Below, one piece after another: positions 14,431 through 26,600 of a stretch of 64,000 nt of DNA; the stretch's first letter is position 1; each line of letters opens with the position of its first letter. The notes under the pieces were generated by a model, which worked only from the letters and a program-made list of their open reading frames with translations, searched no databases and had not been told where the DNA came from. The stretch comes from Helopsaltes ochotensis (Eukaryota; Chordata; Aves; Passeriformes; Locustellidae). Location: contig VXBM01000892.1 of the NCBI GenBank assembly GCA_013400155.1, positions 62,001 to 126,000 of the forward strand, given 5' to 3'. A program made the position numbers and the translations under genes.

Positions 14431-17400
14431 AGAGGTATGTTCAAGGCAGAGGCTGGGCTCTGTGTGAGTCAGGTGCCAGAGTGGGTGATTTAGCATAAAA
14501 CACTGAGGTTTAACTGTGGATTAGACAGTGAGTAGCAATCAAAGTGAGTGACTAATGCAGGTGTAAAGGGTTGTTGTTTTTCATTGTTTAAATTTTCTTT
14601 TGAATTCCTTGAAGGTGGGAAGAGAAGGAGCAAACCCAGGCACTGAGGTTGAGTCTGAGGGGAACTGGAGGCCTGAGGTGATAAATCATCAACACTGCAG
14701 TGAGTTTAGGAGGGAAGCTAATGTAATATATGAAGCAATATGGAAAGAGGAATTTTATGACTTCAGTCAGCTCTCAAAGGATTCCATTCCAGATGGTTAA
14801 AGCAGGGTAGATCAGGAACCTCCATTGATGGGGCCCACCATCTGACAATAGCAAAAGCAGCAGAGGGTTTCTTCTGACTCCAGCAGGAGTTTCATCAGGA
14901 GAGAGCTGTCTCTATAGCAGAAAAAAATAGCTGGTATTAGTGAGAAATTACTTCTTTGTGAGGAAAGCTGGTGATGAGCCTGTCCATTCTGACATTTTCC
15001 CCCATTCCGGAAATGTGTCTTGTTCTTGCAGAATATTTATGCAGAGGCTTAGGGATTAGTCTGCAGTTCTAAAGCACTGCCTGGTTCTGGATGATGGTGC
15101 CATTGTCCTCTTGCTGATGGGAATTCTGGCCTTGATAAAGACCCCACTATAGCAGCCCTGCAGAGCAATAGCCCCAGGGATGAGTAACAGCTCCCACAGA
15201 GCAGCCTGAGTCTCTCAAACTTTTTTATTCTAAGTCACCAAGCAGTGGCTAGGAAGCAGTGTCCTTTATAGCTCTCAGCCAAGGTCTGAGGTAAAACAAA
15301 GGCCTGGTTCATGGAGGAATTTTCCCTGCTGGAGCGAGAGCTGTTGAGCATTGGCACTGCCCAACTCCAGGTCCAAGGCAGACAAACTCCAAGACCTCAG
15401 CACTGATGTAGTGCCCCAAACCATTGGAATGAGGGGAGATGTTTCTTTATATTGGTTTTGTTGGTTTGTTGTTGTTTTTTTGGGTTTTTTTTTTTTTAAT
15501 TTAAAGTCTTGAGAAGAATTCTCATTGGGGAAAGTTTGGCTGTACTTTGCTACATTAGACTTCTCTGTTGGGTGTCTTCTGCTAGAAATGCTTAGATTTA
15601 TTTTTGTTTGTGTTCTGTCTTACGCAGCTAAGAAAACAGTTTTGAATGGGACAAACTGTCTTGTTCCAGGGAGGGGGTCTGATCTGGAGAGTGAAAACAG
15701 CTTGCTACTTGGAGGACTGTCCACAAAAGAACAGAGCTCTGAGGACACTTCCCTGCACTGTGCCCCACTAGAGATAATGTAGAGCCAAGATGGCCTCAGG
15801 AAACGTAACTATGTGAGACAGTCTCTTGTTAAGTGTTCTGTTTCTTTGTTTTCCTAGGATTCATGTGCTCCAGTGCCTGGTACTCTGGGTGTTGTTGCTC
15901 CTTTGGATCTGATGGGTTGGGAGGCAAGTGCCTTGGGTATTCCCTGACCTGCTTGTAATAAAGAGGAATCATGTTAGTTTATCATACAAGGAGGCTGGTG
16001 CATTTTCTGACAGTCTTTAATAGTTGGTGCTGTAGAAGAAGACTGGAGTCTTTTTTAATCATGTGTGCATCTTTCCAGATTTGTTTTTTGTGTGTCACTG
16101 GCAACACGTGAGGAAGAAATACTCATGAAAGGGCCAATGTTCCAGCACAACAACATTAATGGGAAATCAGTTCTGGATACACAGAAGGGCAAGTTCCTTG
16201 TGGCAGCTGAATGGAGAGTTGTGATTGGATACCTAGAAAAGTGAGATGATGTTGTATGATCCTGCAAATCAATCAACACTGCGGTTATAAAACGTCTCCA
16301 TTTGTAATGTCTGCTTTGGCAAACTGGTCATAATGAAGAATTTTAAACTTGGTGTAGAATATAAATCCTGGTAGGAAGGAACTCTCTACTCTAAATTCCA
16401 ACAGAATTTAGCTGCTTGAAAACCTTGGTCATGGTTTAATCCAATTTTTAGACAAAGTGTGGATTCAACTCTTTCAAGTTCTCAATTAAGAGGTCATCCT
16501 CATATCATCAAGAGGTCCAGACTCACTGTACCATCAGCCTGTTTTTCAGAAAAATTACCCCTCTCTGAAGGATAACTGGAAATGCCTAAACGAGATGATA
16601 AAAATGCTGTGACCTGAGCCAAGAGCAATTTTGCTGTCAAGGCAAAAAAAAAAAATTCATTAAGACAGAAACGTTAGGAAATAGTAGTCTTTTGATAGAC
16701 AGGTCACAAGATGATATTTGTGTAACTCTGTAGAAAGAGAAACCAATGGAATTTTTTTTTTACATTTACACCTAAGGCAATTGCATGGATTTATTACTAC
16801 ATCTGGGGCTGCAAGCCTGAGCCTGATTTATTAACTACTGTCCCTTTTGGTTTCTTATCCAGGGTGGCAAACCAGCTGTAGAACAGTGAAAAGAAGTTGA
16901 GCTGCATGTCTTGTCCTTTCAGCCTGTTTCTTGTATTCATTTTGGTCTATAAACAAACATCTCTCAGGTCTCCTAAATAGATTTTCTGATTGAGTTCCCA
17001 GAACAGACCACCACCAGCCTCATTAAAGCTTATTTATGTTACTTTCATGCATGAATAAAAAAGCTCCCATTCACTGCTGATTTTATTTAGTTAGATTCTG
17101 TGCCTTGTGGTAGACATTGAATTGGAGTGACATTTTTGGCACCAAAAAAGAAAAAATAGTGAGACTGCAAGGAATAGTTTGATGCCTGCATCTTTTGCAG
17201 TACGAAAAGGAAGAGGTTAACCTGTTTTTGGCCATATGATATTGATTGAGGACGCAAAGAAAATACAGCTGTAAATATTTAGGAATATTCCCTAGTAGCT
17301 GGGGTGTTTTTTAGGGGGTATGTCATTAAAGTGGGACTCTGGAGGTACAGTCTGTTTTCCCAGGGATGCCACACACTCCCTGTGTGATAGGAGGAGAAAG

Positions 17401-20400
17401 GTCACTCGTTGTCCTAGGTCTCAGCTCCCAGCTGAGAATGATGCTGTCTCCCTCCTCTCCTTTTCCAGCTTGCTTGTTTATCTCATTAGCTTTTCATGAC
17501 AGTAACATTCACTCTGCCTCTCTGCTGAGCACAGTGGGTCCTGCTCTTGGCTGGGGATTCTAGACACCACTAGGAGTAAGAGACACGATTCTCTCTTTAC
17601 TCTGTCTCCTCCCTCTCCGTCCATGCTCCAGTGAGGTAAGATTAACAACTAAAAAAACCCAAACCAATAATAAAATCAGTGTAAATGAAGAACGAGGAAG
17701 GAAAGATCCAGTATATGTGATAAGTTGCGAAATAAGTTTGAGCAGTGTTTTTCTCCAGCCCTGCTGACTGATGATCTCTCTCATGTAAAGGTACTGCAGT
17801 TTGGGACAAGAGGGATTTCAGCCTGTCGTTTAAGTCAAAGGGGTGAACAAAAAGCAGCTTTGCCTGTTTCCTTTGCGCTAAGCACATTGTGAATATTCTT
17901 AAGCATTGCCACAAGGATTAACATCCCTGAATTTTAATGTGCCTGGTGCTGGAATGTAGCTGGAAAGCAGAGCTGGCAGGAATGGTCTCTCTGGGCTGTA
18001 GGCTCTGCTAGGTGACTCTTTGAAGTTCTATTCAATAGCTTTCTGTTACTCTTTATATTTTTTCCCTTTTCCACCTTTTTCCCTTCTCCTTCAACCACTT
18101 CTGGAACAAGTACTGATACATTTCATGTTTCTCAAATTTACTGGACTGGATTGTTTTATCTCCACATACTTTTGCATGGCAGTAGTATTAAAATAAATTT
18201 TAAAAGAAGAAAAGCATGGGGACAGAAGTACAGAGTTTGGTGTTTACTTTGGATCATTAACCTGGTCTGTAAATTTGATTTGATCTCTCCTTTTTTTTTG
18301 TTCCTCCCCTGCTCTCTCTGTGTAATTTCAGAGTTTGCAAAGAGACGCTGTCTTCTGTGGCTTCGGGATCCCAGCAAGAAATGAGACTCTGATGGATTAC
18401 AAATGCACCTGCTTTGTTTAAAACCCAGCCAAACAGATAAGTGCACTTTTAATTATCTCTGAATGGTGCTTTAGACACAGCTGTGCACAGCATCTCTCTT
18501 CAATTTGGTTTCAGGTTGGTGAGGCTCTGTGTTTCACCCCTGCAAATGAATGCTGTGCGGGTCTCATTTCAGCTGAGAAATACCAGACGATATTGGTATC
18601 TCACGTTCAGGTAATTAATTGGTGTCTGAGGGAGCTGCAGCTGAGGGGTTGGGAGGCTCCCAGGGGTCTATCCCTGCTCTTCCAGAGCCACTGTCTCCAG
18701 CAGCCCTGTGAGGTTTTGGGACTCGGAGGAGCAGCTCTGTGGGACCAGACGAGGCTGATGTGACCCATGTGAGCCTTAAAGAGTCTTATGGGACTCATTA
18801 GAGCTTTAATAACTAAACTTGGCTGGTTTGGTTGAGAAGATGCTTGTGCAGGCTTGGCACAATCTCAGAGAAACCAGCTCATGCTGCTGGCAGGAGAAAG
18901 GGCTTTCTGCATGTGCTTGTCATATGTGTGCAGAGAAAGTGATAACCCCGCTTCTTCCCAACAGCTTCCAGGTGGGAAAAGAGCTGGAGATGGGGGAGAA
19001 AAGACCTTAATTACACTGAGTTTACACAGTGTATGCAAAGAAGTATCATGAGTGGTAACAAGAATTGTCCCCTCAAATTTAGGAGAACATTTTTATCTCT
19101 CTACCAAGAAAGCAATTTCTGGCTGCTTAGATCTGCTTCTAGAGGCGACCACTGTCTCCTTGTGGACACACCACTGAAATTACTAAATTATTCAAAAAAC
19201 CCACAAAATAGGGTCTCATGTAAAGTGTAACTTTGCAATAATATACAGCCTTGGGGCTGGGGCTAATACTCACCATAAGGCAATTTACTGTGTTAGAATA
19301 ATGAAGAAAAAAACACTAAAGCTGAGTGTGTGAGCATTGTTGGAGATGAGTGGTGGGAGGCCGAACAAGAGCCAAATTATCTTCTCCAGACTTGTCTTGC
19401 CTGCTCTACCAGGGATAATTAGCTGTGTAAAACGTCTCCCTTGCTATTAGGAAAACTACAGACAGGTTTGCTACAGCAAATTAGGCTGTAGTAACTGACC
19501 TGAATTTGTCTTGCCTACCTAAGCAAAAGGTGAGTTTCTTGGTGAAGTTGCCAATTTAGGGGTGATAGAAAGAGACAGGAGGGAAAAGGAGGGGAAGTGG
19601 GAGGTTGCTGCAGTTTATAAGAACTAAATCTGTATCAATTCATGTTCCCTGAAGTGTCTGAAGTTCCTTCTTTTCTAGGAAAAACTTCACTGCTGCTGTT
19701 ATTACCATGGAATGTTTTATATTAATAGAAGAAATGGCACATCTGTTAGTAATGACTAATCTCTGTCTCACAATTGTAAACAGTGTTTATTACTGACTCT
19801 TCAATACTTTGAAAGCAAAAAGGCTTGACGCTATATTAAGAAACACTGATAAAATGGAGCTCTAGTTAGAAAATCAGGGCTAATCCATTCAGCAAGGGTG
19901 GATAGGAAGTTAGAAAAGTTTAAATCCTCTTGGTTCACCAACTAATGCAATTTAATGTTTTTCTAATCTCAGAGATTCTCAAGGTATTGATTGTTAGGTT
20001 TGCAACTTTAAATCTGTTTTCTGCCAGTGAGCTGAAATCAATGTGTCTCTGTATTAGAGTCCATTAAATTAACCCTAAGCTGGCCAGTTCCAGTCTGGGC
20101 AATCTGACATTACTCAAAGTCAAATTTGGGAATCATCCTGAGGTGTGGCTGGCATGCAACATATAACACACTGTGCTGCCTGGAAGAAGAAGCAGAAACC
20201 ACTTTAAGTGTGTGTTGGGAGCTGTACTGATGAGAGAGATGATACCAAGGGTGTTCTACGCACCTGTGGTTTGGCTGGTACCTCCTGCAGCTGAGGAGCT
20301 CTTGTCTGGTTATTGAAAAAAAATTTGTCCAGAAAAGAAGATCCTTGAATCCCTAACTCCTTGTCTTACAGGTGAGCCTTGAGGACACTTGGGAGACTGT

Positions 20401-20443
20401 AGGTCCTGAATGCGCAACCTTCCCCAGTGATTGGAAGAAAGTC

Positions 20444-20636
20444 ATGGGGAAAGACAAGAAGGAAGAAGCTGTCTTCCTGAGGAAAAAGATAACTTTGCTG
20501 CGGGCTTTCTCGCTGCTCATCGGCAGCATGGTTGGCAGTGGCATCTTTATTTCCCCCAAAGGAGTACTGAAAAACTCCGGCAGCGTGGGATTCTCCCTGG
20601 TCGTCTGGTTTTCCTGTGGGCTTCTCTCCATGTTTG
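20444..20636 (+). CDS. xCT-like gene, exon 1 (start codon)
   Basis: Residues 1-64 and the first base of codon 65. It holds the cytosolic N terminus, rich in lysine and glutamate, and helices 1 and 2, including GSGIFISPKG. The donor is G|GTGAGT. A short out-of-frame ATG lies at 20,410, ending at a TGA 15 bases on, which could act as a minor upstream frame if the exon starts at 20,372. Confidence 0.88.
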
Positions 20637-23600
20637 GTGAGTGCTGAGCTTTGGCAGCCTTTGCTTTAAGCACCTGGGAGGTGAGGGGAGCCTGCACATT
20701 TTTATGTTTAGAAAGCTGGGAGATGAATAAACCCAAAATTCCTGGTTCCTACTGCAACCAAGGTTCAAGAAGTCAGGGGATGGTCACCGGGAGCTTTTAG
20801 TTCAAATGATTTCCCTGGGGTAATGGACAAACTTCCAGCACTTATGGTCTATGAATATCAATTCATGTATACAAGTCCAGGGCAGGGGAGTGACAGTGAC
20901 TGCAAATGGAGACAGAATGGTCTCTGTCAGGAAAGCTGGGAGAGAATGAGGGGACTCCTTCTGTAAGGTGGAAAGGAGATGCAGGCACCTGAAAGGGAAT
21001 CCGAGGGCTGTGCTGTGCTTTTCACAGACACTGTGAAGAGAGTAGGAAAGGGGAGTCCCAATATGCCACATGGGACCCTCCTTCTGTCAGAGAGAACAGC
21101 TGGAGCAGAATGCCTAGGGAGCTGCAGGATATGCACCAGCCCAGGGTGGGTGTTGGGTGTCTGTAAGAAATGGTGTGGGTATGTCTGATGCTGCCACACT
21201 TCCTGTGTGTTACTATTGGCTTCATTTCTGTCATTTAATACCGATCTTTTCTCACAAAGGGTTGTCATTTTGATGACAGTTTCATTCTAGTTGTTCTGAA
21301 ATAACATAGCTCTTGTAAGTTACAGATAAACCACATGGATTTTAGTTTATTTCATTGTCTGTATAAAATCACCATCTCAGAAACTTTCTAAAGGTGCTAT
21401 TAGGACAACCGCAAATTCTCCCAACCCGGGAGAGAAATCTGATGCTTATTACAGTGGGTGACTTTAACATTCTTCTTCTGTTGTAACTTACTAAAAACAA
21501 ACAAACAAAAACAAAAAACCAAAAAACCCCAACAAAAAACCAACCAACCAAAAAACCCCAAACAAATAAACAAAAAACAAACCAAGAAAACCCACGAAAC
21601 ACCAAGAAAGGAGAAATACTCCATGCCAAAAAAACCCCCACTTTGATACGGTGGCATGTACATGCAAGTTTAGAAATTGAGACATTCGATCGTTAATAGA
21701 GCAACGAGTTGTTCTTGCTCTTAGCATTTGTGTACCGATATTTCACATTGCAACCTCTGTGTGGTTTTCGGTGAATTACACACTTCTGCTTAAAGAAAAG
21801 CTGACAATATAATATGAGTATGGTGTTTCTTTTAACTAAGCAGAGCAATAAATGATAATGTGTGTGCTAATCACATAGCCAAGCTCTGCACTTCCAAAGG
21901 TTTCTCCCTCTACAGCATCCTTTGATACACTCTGCTGGAAGGGCCTTGGGAGCTTCTTTATCAAGTGATGGCAGTTTGTACCTGGATTTGTTGGTTTGTT
22001 CTTCACTTTTATCAGCTTGATGACCTTGAGTCTGATCATTTCTCTGACACTTTTTTGGAGTATATTTAAAAGGCCTGCTTTCTTTTATGCTTTTTTTCTT
22101 TCAAGTGGGGCATATGTACAAATCCCATTGCATGAATTCAGCAATAAACTTATATGCATGCTTGAAGCATTTAAAGGGACCCACTGGAATAAATGAGATG
22201 AGCTGTCTGCCTATATTTGATGCTTTGAACAGGAATTCTGCACAAATTTTCCAACAGGGAGGCAGGAAACATTGAGGTTGTCACCATCCTGCATGAACTG
22301 AATATGGCGTGATTGCCATGGGACTTGGAGGCACGGCCATGTCACCACTGGCTGCAAAAGAGGGAAGGGATTTATGTGAAGATGCAAAATAAGGACACAA
22401 AAATGTGTCCTGGGATCAAAAACATGAGTGGAATGACCAGTTCAGCCATGGCTTGTGGCTGAGCTGCTGTAGCTGCTTTGTAAGCAGTACTTCACCAGTC
22501 AAACTCTGAGGCGAAGCAAGAATCCAGGGTATCTTTCAAAGGAAACCTCTTGTAGCTCTGTGCTGCATTTCTATCACACACCTTTCTTCAGAGCTTCCAT
22601 GGAAATGTTATAACATTATCACAAAATAGAGAATTTCTTTCCACCTGACAGGCAAGCTAATTACTTCAAAACTTACTTCAAACCACGGTAGGGCACAAAA
22701 ATAGGGAATAGTGGTTCTGTTAAACTGCTTTTTCTTCCTCTCATTCACTACTTGTTTTAAATGGATTTGTTCAATCCCTGAAAAATCACACAGAAAAGGG
22801 AAAATCCCTGGGATTATTTACTTGGTACATTTCTACCTGAACTTTTCCAGGTGCCTTGTGTTATGCAGAGCTTGGAACAAGAATCACCAAGTCTGGAGGA
22901 CATTATATCTACATTTTGGAGACACTAGGGCCTCTGCCAAGCTTCTTATTCCTGTGGGCAGAGTTTTTTGCTATCAGGTAAGAGATTTGGTTTGCTTGCT
23001 TCTTCCTAGATGCAGTGATAATTTAAAATACCAAAAGTTATGGCACCAGGTAATGGTCCAGGCAGTTTGTAAAGGAGAGTAGAAATAAGATGAATGATTT
23101 TTAAAGATTTTTCAGTGATAAAAGGAAGATGAAATGTGGAAATAGTTACAGATGTTAAATATGTTCTGTACTTGAAGAATAGCTCTCTTCTCCCCTGGCA
23201 GCTCGTATCCCTCAAGAGCTGTGGTATATTTCATAGACTGGCAATAGATGCCAGATTTATTTCAGATCTTCTGTTTTCAGTGTGAAATGTTTTTGGTTTC
23301 TCCAGATTCAGAAAGTGGAGACAACTTCCTGGCTTAGCCCCAAGTTAAATAATTCATAACATTGTGAACTACTTTTTTTAACATTAAAAAGGAAGTCCTC
23401 ACCTCTCAATAACCTGTATCCTTCATGTAAGCTTAGATGAAGCAGAACATATGAACTACACTTGCATTGATCAGTATGATTCATCTCAACTTCTGCTTTC
23501 AAGTTGGAAATTAATCATTTTGCAGCATGTGTTTTTTAACCCATTTACTGAGAAAAACCTATGAGAAAAACTCGATGGAAATTCACCATCTGCATGGGTG

Positions 23601-26600
23601 AGAGGATTAAGCCAGATGGGGAAACTTGCTCCCCTTCCCAAGTTTTGTGCAGTTTTGCCTCATGCCATTTTCCAGCCATCCTCAGAGCAGTTTGTGCTTG
23701 GTTCCCCCCACACTCCCCTCTCCAGGCCTGCCAACAGTGCTGTGGTTTCCCTGGCATTTGGACGCTACATGCTGGAGCCGTTTTTCGCCCCCTGTGCTGC
23801 CCCTGTCCCTGCAGTGAAGCTCGTATCTCTCCTGGGCTACTGTAAGTACTAACACTTATGGGATTGTCCATCCTGGCCTCTGGCCTGGACTAGGAGCACT
23901 TATGGGGTGTTATTTCCTGGGACAACTGCGGGTTAAAGGTCCTGTCTTACCTCCTCAGCTAACCAAAACATTCTGATTCAAGGTGATGGTGTTGGGCCAC
24001 CGTATTCTCTAGGAAGGGGAATGGGCCTCCCTATTGAGCAGCTGGTGCCCTAGGTAGGGGGATTTTGCCAGGTGTGGGAGCAGAAACTCTCCATGTGTAA
24101 CTGTGCAAGAGCCACATGAGTTGTGGGTGTAAGGCTTGAGGTTTTGGACTCCTGTCCTGGTGTATCCAGCCCGTGAGCTGTCCTGCTTCCCCCAGACTGG
24201 TATGGACTGGCACAGGGAATGCTGTGAAGTGGGCTGCTGAGATGTCTCACACCTTTCCCCCAGGCAGGTGTGGATCACCCAGCAGGAACCAGGTCCCTGC
24301 TCCTTTTTAGGAGCATAAGCCAGCTCCCTCTTTAAACACTGTGTGCTGGATCACACCAATGTTTTCTGACATCCCTCACCCCAGGTGTCCTCTCTAAGGC
24401 ATAAAGATGCGGCCTTTCCCCAGCACCCCTAGGGTAGGGAGAGCTGCTGTATTTTTTCCTGTGTGTGTTGGGCACAGGCTGCAGCTGTAGCAGTGTTGTT
24501 TTCTCTCCAGACATGGTCCTCACCCTCAATTCCTGGAGCGTCACCTGGAGTGCACGGCTGCAGACGGCTCTCTCCGTTGTCAAACTCCTGGCTCTTGCAC
24601 TCATCATCGTGCCAGGGATGATGCTGCTGGCCCAGGGTAGGTGCTGCTGCATGGCTGAGGGAGGGTGCTCGATGTGCCCTCATCATGGCTTTTATCAGTC
24701 CCAAGTGACAAGGTGGTGCTCTCTCAGCTGGCAGGAGCTTTCTTTTTCCATGTGCCAAATGTGAATTAGCTGGGACCTGAGACTGCTGTAGCTGACACAA
24801 GCTGCAACATTGCACTGGGCTGATGTACCTGGCTGGGTGGGGCTTCCTCCAAAATTTAGTGGGGTTCAGTGCCAGAGAATGTGATCCTACCCAGGGTCAT
24901 TCTGGCACCTTCCTCGGCAGATGGTCTTTCTTTGGAGTCAGACTTGCCTGTTTCCAGTGTAGCTCCAAATCTTTCCGAAGCAGCACATATTCCATGGATG
25001 TTTAGGATATGTGACAGCCTCCCCTGTGCCAGTCACAGCTGTGCAACGGGTTATCAGCCCTCAGCTGAGCCCTGGTAATGGCATCTCTAGCCCTTCTGTG
25101 GCATGAACTAATGTTTTTTACCTCCAGATTGAGATGGGTGGTAATTTAGTGAATTTACAATGAACTTGGTACTGGATTTCATGTCTGCATGCAGAGTGGG
25201 GGAGAAAAATCCTACCGGTAGTATCTTCTGTGAACGATACAAGAGTATTGGCTTTAATCTCAGCCTCAGTATATAGAAAAGCCCAAGGCATTCCCACTAA
25301 AGGGATGAAGCTTGCTCCCTCTTCATGCTATAACCTTCTTCTGCAGAGAAAACACCACAGGCAGTGGGCTTCGTGTTCATGTTTCTTTCTGATGTCTGGA
25401 GCTGGCTCCTTTGAACATGCAAAGCTCCCCCTGGGCTCGCAGTGCTTCTGAACTAAAGGACTGCCCTGCAGCTAGGAATCCCGAGCCATTATTGTTAGGA
25501 ATGCCTTCAAATGACAATCTGGAGCCTTGGCACCCGTCCTCTGGTGGGGAGGATAAGTGCAGGTGACATCTGGAGGGAGAATTCACCAAGAGACTCCAGT
25601 ATGAGAGGTTGTATTTAATGTGACTCATGGGGGACTGTAAATTGCTCATTAATGCATTGCAGGCAATTAATCCTTTTCATGCACCATCACTTACTAGCCG
25701 TCATTTTAAAACATAAAAAAAAGTACCTCAATAGGTCCAGTTCTATATTTTGGGTTAGTTTTCTTCAAACGTATTTTCAAATTGACTTAAATTTTTTTTT
25801 GTGCTTAAAAAGCAGTCTTGTGCTTTTAAATAATTTTGTCTGATTCCTCTGCCTTGTGCTGCTTTTTTTTTTTTGATTGCACTTCTGTCCTTTCCTCTGC
25901 CATTACCTTCTCTTTGGCTCAGGCTTATATTAGAGACTTGCTGGGCCAGCATTTCAAACACAAGTGCCCAAATCTCATCACTGAACTTCTTGCACAATCA
26001 CCTCCATAGAAATAGCCTGACTTTCTCCATGTGCACCATACCATGTCACAGCTTGCCTGGTGAAGCCCAACTAGGCAAGCAGCTCACCTCTTAAAGACAG
26101 TTTATTATGGAAAATTGAACATAGATGTGGAACCAAACCTTGGGTTTTAAAATGCTGGGAATGCAATTCCTTTTGACTGTATTCAAATCATTGGCCATTT
26201 AGCCATTGGCCATTTCTCTCTTCCCTAATGTGGTTTTTTTTTTTTTATTTAGAGAAATCTTGACTTTGATTTTTTTTTTCTTTGTTATGTTTTGTTTTGT
26301 TATTTCGAGCAGAGAACTTGAAGGAAAAATAGGGGAGTTGGTAAATATCTGAGACATCTCTACTTTGAAAATTTTATTTGCTTCACCCTCTGTGTCCTTT
26401 CCTGTGGGTGGGTGAGTGGTGGTGGGTGAGACTGGCAGGTCCCTGCTCCCATCCCCTCCTCCAGCCTGGTTCCCATGCTCTGGCCTGCACAGGGCTGGGG
26501 TCACTGCTCCAGCAGCAGGAACAGGAGAGAGCACAGTGAGAGCCGAGTTAGCCGCCTCGCTGGCTGCACCACATCAAAGACGAGTGTGTGTCCAGCTGCT

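Larger units (their letters stand above)
8251..20371. other. Non-coding stretch upstream of the transporter
   Basis: No exon with a recognisable family is visible in these 12 kb. Long open frames exist (for example 243 codons on the minus strand at 12,471-13,202) but have no domain, no splice partner and overlapping open frames, so I treat them as chance. A C-run lies at 14,416-14,430 and a T/G-rich run at about 15,453-15,500. A 5' untranslated exon and the promoter of the transporter gene should lie in or before this stretch, but I cannot place them. Confidence 0.5.

Noticed and set aside
20372..20443. Use of GTG at 20,372 as translation start of the xCT-like gene
   Set aside because: GTG is not an expected start in a vertebrate gene. 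It more likely marks the exon edge after an AG. The ATG at 20,444 has a strong context and gives an N terminus 28 residues shorter than xCT.
21369..21727. Very hydrophobic minus-strand frames (F/W/V/L-rich)
   Set aside because: They are the complement of an A/C-rich simple repeat, not membrane proteins.
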